Source of the DNA: an uncultured Oscillospiraceae bacterium
Lineage (GTDB): Bacteria > Bacillota > Clostridia > Oscillospirales > Oscillospiraceae
Assembly: GCA_910588045.1 (NCBI GenBank)
Contig: CAJUPS010000104.1
Coordinates: 1 to 10,785, forward strand
Length of the DNA stretch: 10,785 nt
Direction: 5' to 3'
Position numbers and translations under genes: made by a program. Shown in pieces: positions 6,406 through 10,785 of the stretch. Under the pieces are notes generated by a model that saw only the letters and a list, made by a program, of their open reading frames with translations, ran no database searches and was not told where the DNA came from. Every line of letters starts with the position of its first letter. Position 1 is the stretch's first letter.

Positions 6406-7359
6406 ATGAAAAACAGGTATTTCACTTTCGTAATGGGTATGCTGGTTGGAGCGATGCTGTTCGGCGGTGGGACCGCCTATGCCGCAGGGGTCATAGCGGA
6501 ATTATCTGTCCAGCCCATCTACGTGGACGGCCAGCAGGTTCAGATGACCGCATACAGCATTGGCGGCAACAATTATGTGAAGCTGCGGGACATTGGACAG
6601 GCGGTGGGCTTCAACGTATACTGGCAGGACGGCGTTCAGATTGACAGCGACGCGCCATACACCGGCACAGCCCCGGCACAGACGGATTCCATTCGGGTGA
6701 GCAGCTACAAGGGGACCACCTTGAAAGCGGGGGAAGGGAGCGGCCTGATCGTTTCGGAACCGGGCTGTACCGCAGTCTCCAGCGACCCCGCCATTGTGCG
6801 TGTAGAAAATGTGCTGGGCTACTGGACGGCCAAGACGCAGGCTCCTGGTAAGGCCACCATCACCGTGACCGCCCCGGACGGGCGGACAGGGAGCGTGACA
6901 ATTACCGTGGAAGCGGACGGTCCATCCTCTCCTGCCGGTGAAACCAGCTCCGCCCTGGCGGACAACATGGAGATTCGCCAGGAATTGATTCAGCTTATCA
7001 ATCAGACCCGCAAGGCCAACGGCGTGGCGGAGCTGCCAGTCAACGAGGCCCTGATGGACGCCGCACAAGCCCTCTCGGATCAGCGGTATTCCTGGCACCA
7101 CACCCAGGAGGAATGCGAAGCCGTGATTGACAGCGGCTATCCTTACGGTTTTGGCATAAACCTGACGGTATTCACTGGTGTTGCCGCAGAGGATGCAGCC
7201 CAACACGCCCACGAAAACTGGCTTAATTCTTCAGGACACTTTGAAACCATGATAAAGCCAGACTGTGACGGTATTGGCGTGGGTGTGACTGAAAGCGGCG
7301 GCGCAACCTACTGTTATATGATCGTTGGCAGACCGAACACCCACAATCCCTACGAATAA
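6406..7359 (+). CDS. Secreted CAP-domain (SCP/PR1-like) protein with Cu-amine-oxidase-N-like and Big_2-like domains
   Basis: This 317-residue exported protein starts with a signal peptide (FVMGMLVGAMLFGGGTAYA, cleavage near residue 26). Residues 35-80 (PIYVDGQQVQMTAYSIGGNNYVKLRDIGQAVGF) match the copper-amine-oxidase N-like stalk domain of Firmicutes wall proteins. Residues 100-175 resemble a bacterial Ig-like (Big_2) domain, ending GKATITVTAPDGRTGSVTITVEA. Residues 190-312 form a CAP domain: LIQLINQTRKANG, RYSWHHTQEE (His231/232), HENWLNSSGHFETMIKPDCDGIGVGV (Glu270, His278). In the usual GEN motif the sequence reads G-I-N (Ile251), so one of the four conserved cavity residues appears lost; activity is doubtful. 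It has its own strong promoter and a terminator, so it is probably a separate transcript. Bacterial CAP proteins are mostly of unknown function; a wall-related or adhesive role fits the neighbours. Confidence 0.88.
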   Translation: MKNRYFTFVMGMLVGAMLFGGGTAYAAGVIAELSVQPIYVDGQQVQMTAYSIGGNNYVKLRDIGQAVGFNVYWQDGVQIDSDAPYTGTAPAQTDSIRVSSYKGTTLKAGEGSGLIVSEPGCTAVSSDPAIVRVENVLGYWTAKTQAPGKATITVTAPDGRTGSVTITVEADGPSSPAGETSSALADNMEIRQELIQLINQTRKANGVAELPVNEALMDAAQALSDQRYSWHHTQEECEAVIDSGYPYGFGINLTVFTGVAAEDAAQHAHENWLNSSGHFETMIKPDCDGIGVGVTESGGATYCYMIVGRPNTHNPYE

Positions 7360-7375
7360 CTGAATACGGATATGG

Positions 7376-7412
7376 AAAGGTCTTTCAGCCCCATGCTGAA
7401 GGGCCTTTTCTT
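7376..7412 (+). terminator. Intrinsic terminator between the CAP gene and the adhesin gene
   Basis: AAAGGTCTTTCAGC (7376-7389) pairs with GCTGAAGGGCCTTT (7395-7408), including two G-U pairs, with a 5-base loop and a short T-rich tail (TCTTAT). It ends the CAP transcript. The adhesin ribosome site begins only about 15 bases later, so the hairpin may also attenuate adhesin expression. Confidence 0.75.
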
Positions 7413-7444
7413 ATACCGCAAAATGGAAAGGAGTTTTTTAACAT

Positions 7445-10400
7445 ATGAAAAAAATCCGGTTCTCCCTCACCCGCATAACGGCTATGCTGTTGGTGCTGGT
7501 GTGTATCTTGGGCTTGCTGCCTGCCACGGCGCTGGCGGCAAGCCCCAGCTCCATCAAGATGGACGACTGTACTCATAACGGGGTCAAATATGAATCCCCG
7601 GCTCTGGGCACCTGCCATCTCCACCAGATGCACTTTGGGCTTAATGGAAAGAGTACCATGGGCTTCTGCGCCGAGAAAGGCAAGGGCATGGGCTGGTCCC
7701 TGGAGGGCCACACGTGGGGTAATCCCCAGTCCATTTCCGATCCCACCGTCAAGACCATGATGGCCTTTTTCTACGCCCACTCTACCGGCGTATTTACCGA
7801 TCAAGCCCACGCCCTGAACGTGGATGATGTGTGGGACAGCGACTACACATGGACGATGAACGCCTGGGTGCAGGCGATTGTCTGGCGCTACAAGGCCGGT
7901 CTGCTGGCAGACCCCGTGACCGCTTGCGCCGAGGAACTGCTGTACGTCTATAACAATCTGGAGCATACCAGCTATACCAGCATTGACGATACGATGGACG
8001 GCAGATCGTTCCGTGACCGCGCCCAGTATATCCTCGACCTGGGGGCGCAGGGCGTATGGGGCGATTGCGCCGTCTATGAGTACGCTTACACTGGCCCCGG
8101 CTCTAACTATCATCCGGCCAGCGACGTACAGGCCATTATGATTGGGGAACTGAATATCACCCGTGAGAAGTATGATCTCACTGTCAAGAAGGTAGACAGC
8201 ACCAATCCCAACAAGGGCCTGCCCGGAGCGAGATTTAAGGTGACTTCTGAAAACGGCACCTACTCCAAGGAGATCGTAACGGGTAGCGGCGGAACCTATA
8301 CCTTGTCCGCCCTGGAAGCGGGCACTTACGCCGTGACTGAATTGGAGGCCCCGGAGGGCTATGAGATCGACAACGCTGGCCCGCAGTATGTGGTCCTGCC
8401 CAGCAATGGCAATAACACCGTAACCGTCACCTTTGCCGACAGCCCCGAAATCACCGGCGAGGGCAGTATCCGCAAGGTGGACGCGGATGACCCCACCAAG
8501 GGCCTCGCCGGGGCGGTCATTAAAATTGAGGGCGTGGACAATGATTTTACTGGAACCTTCATCACCGGCGAGGGCGGCTATCTGACCGACGTTCCCTGGA
8601 AGGATATGCCCATTGGCAGCTACACCGCCGAGGAAGTGACACCCCCGGAGGGCTACACCAAAAGCCCCGATGTGAATAAGACTAAGCAGTCCTTCCGCTG
8701 GGACGGCAAGAGCGACATTGCCCTGGTGTTTGAAAATGACGCCAAGGTAAAGGTAAAACTTATCAAACTGGATGACAGCGACAATCCCCTCCCCGGCGCG
8801 GTGTTCAACATCATCAAGGACGGCCAGATTGTCGGCACGGAGGCCACCAAAGCGGACGGCTCCATTACCGTCACCGATGTGACCGAGGGAATGTACGCTT
8901 TTGTGGAGGTGAGTGCCCCGGCTCCCTACGCCACCCTCACAGAGCCGGTCATCGCCCATGTGGATCAGGCCACTATCAACGGCGGCGGCACCGTCACCGT
9001 GACAGCCTCCGACAAGCGGCTCCCCAACCTGACGATTCTGAAACGGGACGCGCAGACTGGAGATGTGATCCCCAATACCCATTTTGAGATCAAGGGCATC
9101 CACTACGGCTACCACAACGATGTGACTACCGGCGCAGACGGCAGGGCCGTCCTCTCCAATATCCCCGTGGACAGCTATGAAGTGGTTGAGAAGTCCGTTC
9201 CCGCCCCCTATGTGGTGGGGGATGAACCCACGCAGACCATTTGGCTGGAGGCTGGTGACAATAAGGAGCTGATTTTTGATAATTTCAAACAGCCTCTTTT
9301 GAAAATTACCAAAATTGAAAAGGGTACGGGCAATCCCATCCCCGGTACGGTGTTTCTGCTGGAAGCCATTGACGGCGATTACCGCCACGAAGTTACCACC
9401 GAGGCCAGCGGCTCCGTGGAGCTGCGGGTTGCTCCCGGCAGTTATCGCGTAACGGAGAAGTCTGTCCCGGAGCCGTACTGTATCAGTGATAAGCCAACCC
9501 AGACCATCAGCTTGAATGGCGGCGATGAGAAGGAAGTCATTTTTGAGAATCTTAAAAAGCCGGAGCTGACGATCTCCAAGGTTGACGCTGACAGTGGTAA
9601 GCCTGTCCCCGGCACTGTGTTCACCGTAAAAGCTATCAACGGGGACTATCAGGACGATTGGACTACCGGCGAGGACGGCAAGGCTACCCTGCGGGTTGCC
9701 CCCGGCACATATGAGGTGACGGAGAAATCTGTACCCGCGCCCTATTATCTGCCGGATAAGGATAAAGACCGTGTGCAGACAATTTCCTTGCACCCAGGCG
9801 ATGAAAAGACGCTGGTTTTCCGCAACCACAAGGCCCCGGAGCTGACCATTTTTAAGGAGGACAGCGTGGCGGGCGCTCCTATTGAGGGGGCCAAGTTCCA
9901 CGTCACCTACACCAGCAACGGCGAGGCGGCGGAGGCCCCCGGCTCCATCGACTACGGGTATATTTTCACCGATGCCAGGGGCGAAATCAAGGTGCATGAA
10001 CAGGGGAAGAAGATGTACCCCGGCGAGTACACCGTGACCGAGGTGGCCCCCGCCCCCGGCTTTCAGATGAAGGAACCCACCACGCAAAAGGTCATTATCC
10101 ACGGCGGCGAGAGTAAGACCCTGACCTTCCAGAATGAGCCGCTGAATGGAATTATTGTGGAAAAGTACGACAGCGTGACCCACGAGGCTCTGCCGGGATG
10201 CACCTTCCAGCTCCGCTATCTGGGCGGCACTTCCGGCACGGGCGGCACTGTCATCGGGCAGAAAGTGACCGGGAAGAACGGCACCGCCATCTGGACGGGG
10301 CTGCAAAGTGGAACCTATGTGGTGGAGGAGGTAGACCCGGCTGACGGGTATTCCATCATCAATGCCTCCGAGACGGTGTTTCTGGCCGACAGCGGGGAGC

Positions 10401-10785
10401 AGAGTGTCATTACCGTCCGCTTTGACAACGCCCCGGACGGGATTTTGCTTGTCAGAAAGGTATGCTCCGTCAACCCCAGCATTACACTCCAGGATGCCGA
10501 GTTCAAAATCATGTACGCGGACGGTAGTCTGATCGGGGACAGCAACGGCATTTACCGCACCGATGAAAACGGCGAAATCCGCATCCCCGGCCTGAAACCC
10601 GGCAAGAGCGTGGTAGTTACGGAAACCCGCGCCCCTGCCGGTTTTATCATCGACACCCAGAGCCAGACCGTACAGATCAAGGAGGGCCGTACTGTCACCC
10701 TTGCTTTTAAGAATCAGCCGAAAGGCTCCATGATTATCCAGAAGCGGGACAGTCAGACCGGCCAGCCCCTCCCCGGCGCGGAGTT
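7445..10785 (+). CDS. Giant thioester-domain/CnaB-repeat surface adhesin or pilin (SpaA-like), 3' end beyond window
   Basis: The frame is open from the ATG to the window edge, giving at least 1113 residues. AAAGGAG at 7427-7433 precedes the ATG. Residues 1-32 are a signal peptide (MLLVLVCILGLLPATALAA). Residues 33-240 look like a thioester domain: Cys75 in MGFCAEKG and Gln143 in VQAIVW, which fits the Phi-Q-x-x-Phi-W signature whose Gln bonds to the Cys. From residue 242 there are nine complete CnaB/SpaA-type repeats of about 90-103 residues and the start of a tenth. Each complete repeat has a Lys near the start (for example TISKVD), a Glu before an AP-type motif (VTEKSVPAPY) and a closing Asn or Asp, the residues that form intramolecular isopeptide bonds. 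Such proteins are wall-anchored by sortases and bind host surfaces covalently. The C-terminal sorting signal is not visible. The neighbouring sortase is the likely partner. Confidence 0.92.
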   Translation, partial: MKKIRFSLTRITAMLLVLVCILGLLPATALAASPSSIKMDDCTHNGVKYESPALGTCHLHQMHFGLNGKSTMGFCAEKGKGMGWSLEGHTWGNPQSISDPTVKTMMAFFYAHSTGVFTDQAHALNVDDVWDSDYTWTMNAWVQAIVWRYKAGLLADPVTACAEELLYVYNNLEHTSYTSIDDTMDGRSFRDRAQYILDLGAQGVWGDCAVYEYAYTGPGSNYHPASDVQAIMIGELNITREKYDLTVKKVDSTNPNKGLPGARFKVTSENGTYSKEIVTGSGGTYTLSALEAGTYAVTELEAPEGYEIDNAGPQYVVLPSNGNNTVTVTFADSPEITGEGSIRKVDADDPTKGLAGAVIKIEGVDNDFTGTFITGEGGYLTDVPWKDMPIGSYTAEEVTPPEGYTKSPDVNKTKQSFRWDGKSDIALVFENDAKVKVKLIKLDDSDNPLPGAVFNIIKDGQIVGTEATKADGSITVTDVTEGMYAFVEVSAPAPYATLTEPVIAHVDQATINGGGTVTVTASDKRLPNLTILKRDAQTGDVIPNTHFEIKGIHYGYHNDVTTGADGRAVLSNIPVDSYEVVEKSVPAPYVVGDEPTQTIWLEAGDNKELIFDNFKQPLLKITKIEKGTGNPIPGTVFLLEAIDGDYRHEVTTEASGSVELRVAPGSYRVTEKSVPEPYCISDKPTQTISLNGGDEKEVIFENLKKPELTISKVDADSGKPVPGTVFTVKAINGDYQDDWTTGEDGKATLRVAPGTYEVTEKSVPAPYYLPDKDKDRVQTISLHPGDEKTLVFRNHKAPELTIFKEDSVAGAPIEGAKFHVTYTSNGEAAEAPGSIDYGYIFTDARGEIKVHEQGKKMYPGEYTVTEVAPAPGFQMKEPTTQKVIIHGGESKTLTFQNEPLNGIIVEKYDSVTHEALPGCTFQLRYLGGTSGTGGTVIGQKVTGKNGTAIWTGLQSGTYVVEEVDPADGYSIINASETVFLADSGEQSVITVRFDNAPDGILLVRKVCSVNPSITLQDAEFKIMYADGSLIGDSNGIYRTDENGEIRIPGLKPGKSVVVTETRAPAGFIIDTQSQTVQIKEGRTVTLAFKNQPKGSMIIQKRDSQTGQPLPGAE
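8168..10785 (+). repeat. Array of ten CnaB/SpaA-type isopeptide repeats within the adhesin (last one cut)
   Basis: Approximate unit borders are 8168-8449, 8456-8746, 8747-9019, 9020-9292, 9293-9559, 9560-9835, 9836-10144, 10145-10438, 10439-10723 and 10724 onward. All complete units keep the Lys and Glu. The closing residue is Asp in units 1 (FADS) and 3 (ASDK) and Asn in the other seven (for example FENL, FQNE). Units 4-6 are closest to each other, sharing EKSVPxPY and TI-L-x-x-GD endings. Their codons differ widely, so the duplication is not recent. Unit 9 has KVC where the others have K-x-D or K-x-E. Confidence 0.88.

Noticed and set aside
7385..10306. A 973-codon open frame on the minus strand opposite the adhesin gene
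   Set aside because: Its codons are exactly in phase with the sense codons, so it only requires that the sense gene avoid TTA, CTA and TCA codons, which GC-rich codon use explains. The sense frame has a signal peptide, ribosome site and recognisable domains; the reverse frame has none.
1..10785. CRISPR array, tRNA or rRNA gene, complete insertion sequence
   Set aside because: I looked for regular spacer-repeat units, tRNA-like cloverleaf segments and transposase motifs, and saw none.

Overview
The window looks like part of an integrative and conjugative element (ICE), or a related integrated plasmid, from a GC-rich gut Clostridia bacterium (Oscillospiraceae/Lachnospiraceae type). This is inferred from AAGGAGG-type ribosome sites, intrinsic terminators, and a parA-parB-repA-DUF3846 gene order followed by sortase and CnaB surface-protein genes. 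All genes I support lie on the + strand. No relaxase, VirD4 or VirB4 gene lies inside the window, so the ICE assignment rests on context.

Bases 1-669 hold two joined tyrosine-recombinase remnants. Each one breaks just after its RFHD motif, before the catalytic H-x-x-R and Tyr residues. A terminator closes this stretch. Bases 707-2862 form a tight partition operon: parA, parB (ATGA overlap) and a small DUF5348-like gene, ended by a strong terminator. A second perfect terminator stands directly in front of repA (3030-4055). repA encodes a RepA_N-type initiator with a C-terminal DUF6017-like domain. Its proline-rich linker is encoded by DNA full of short direct and inverted repeats followed by an A+T-rich patch, which is a candidate replication origin inside the gene. 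A DUF3846 gene follows.

Bases 4524-10785 form a surface module. It holds a secreted, membrane-anchored protein of unknown function; a class D-like sortase that probably starts at a TTG overlapping the preceding stop; a separately promoted secreted protein with a copper-amine-oxidase-N-like domain, a Big_2-like domain and a CAP domain; and a giant adhesin that runs off the window. The adhesin begins with a signal peptide and an apparent thioester domain (Cys75 and the VQAIVW motif), followed by at least ten CnaB/SpaA-type isopeptide repeats. My inference is that the sortase fixes this adhesin to the wall, and that it covalently grips host or partner-cell surfaces, perhaps helping transfer or colonisation.

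A recurring layout is that parA, repA and the adhesin gene each sit about 25-36 bases behind an intrinsic terminator, with no convincing promoter in between. This suggests control by read-through (attenuation or antitermination). The CAP gene, in contrast, has a near-consensus sigma-A promoter.
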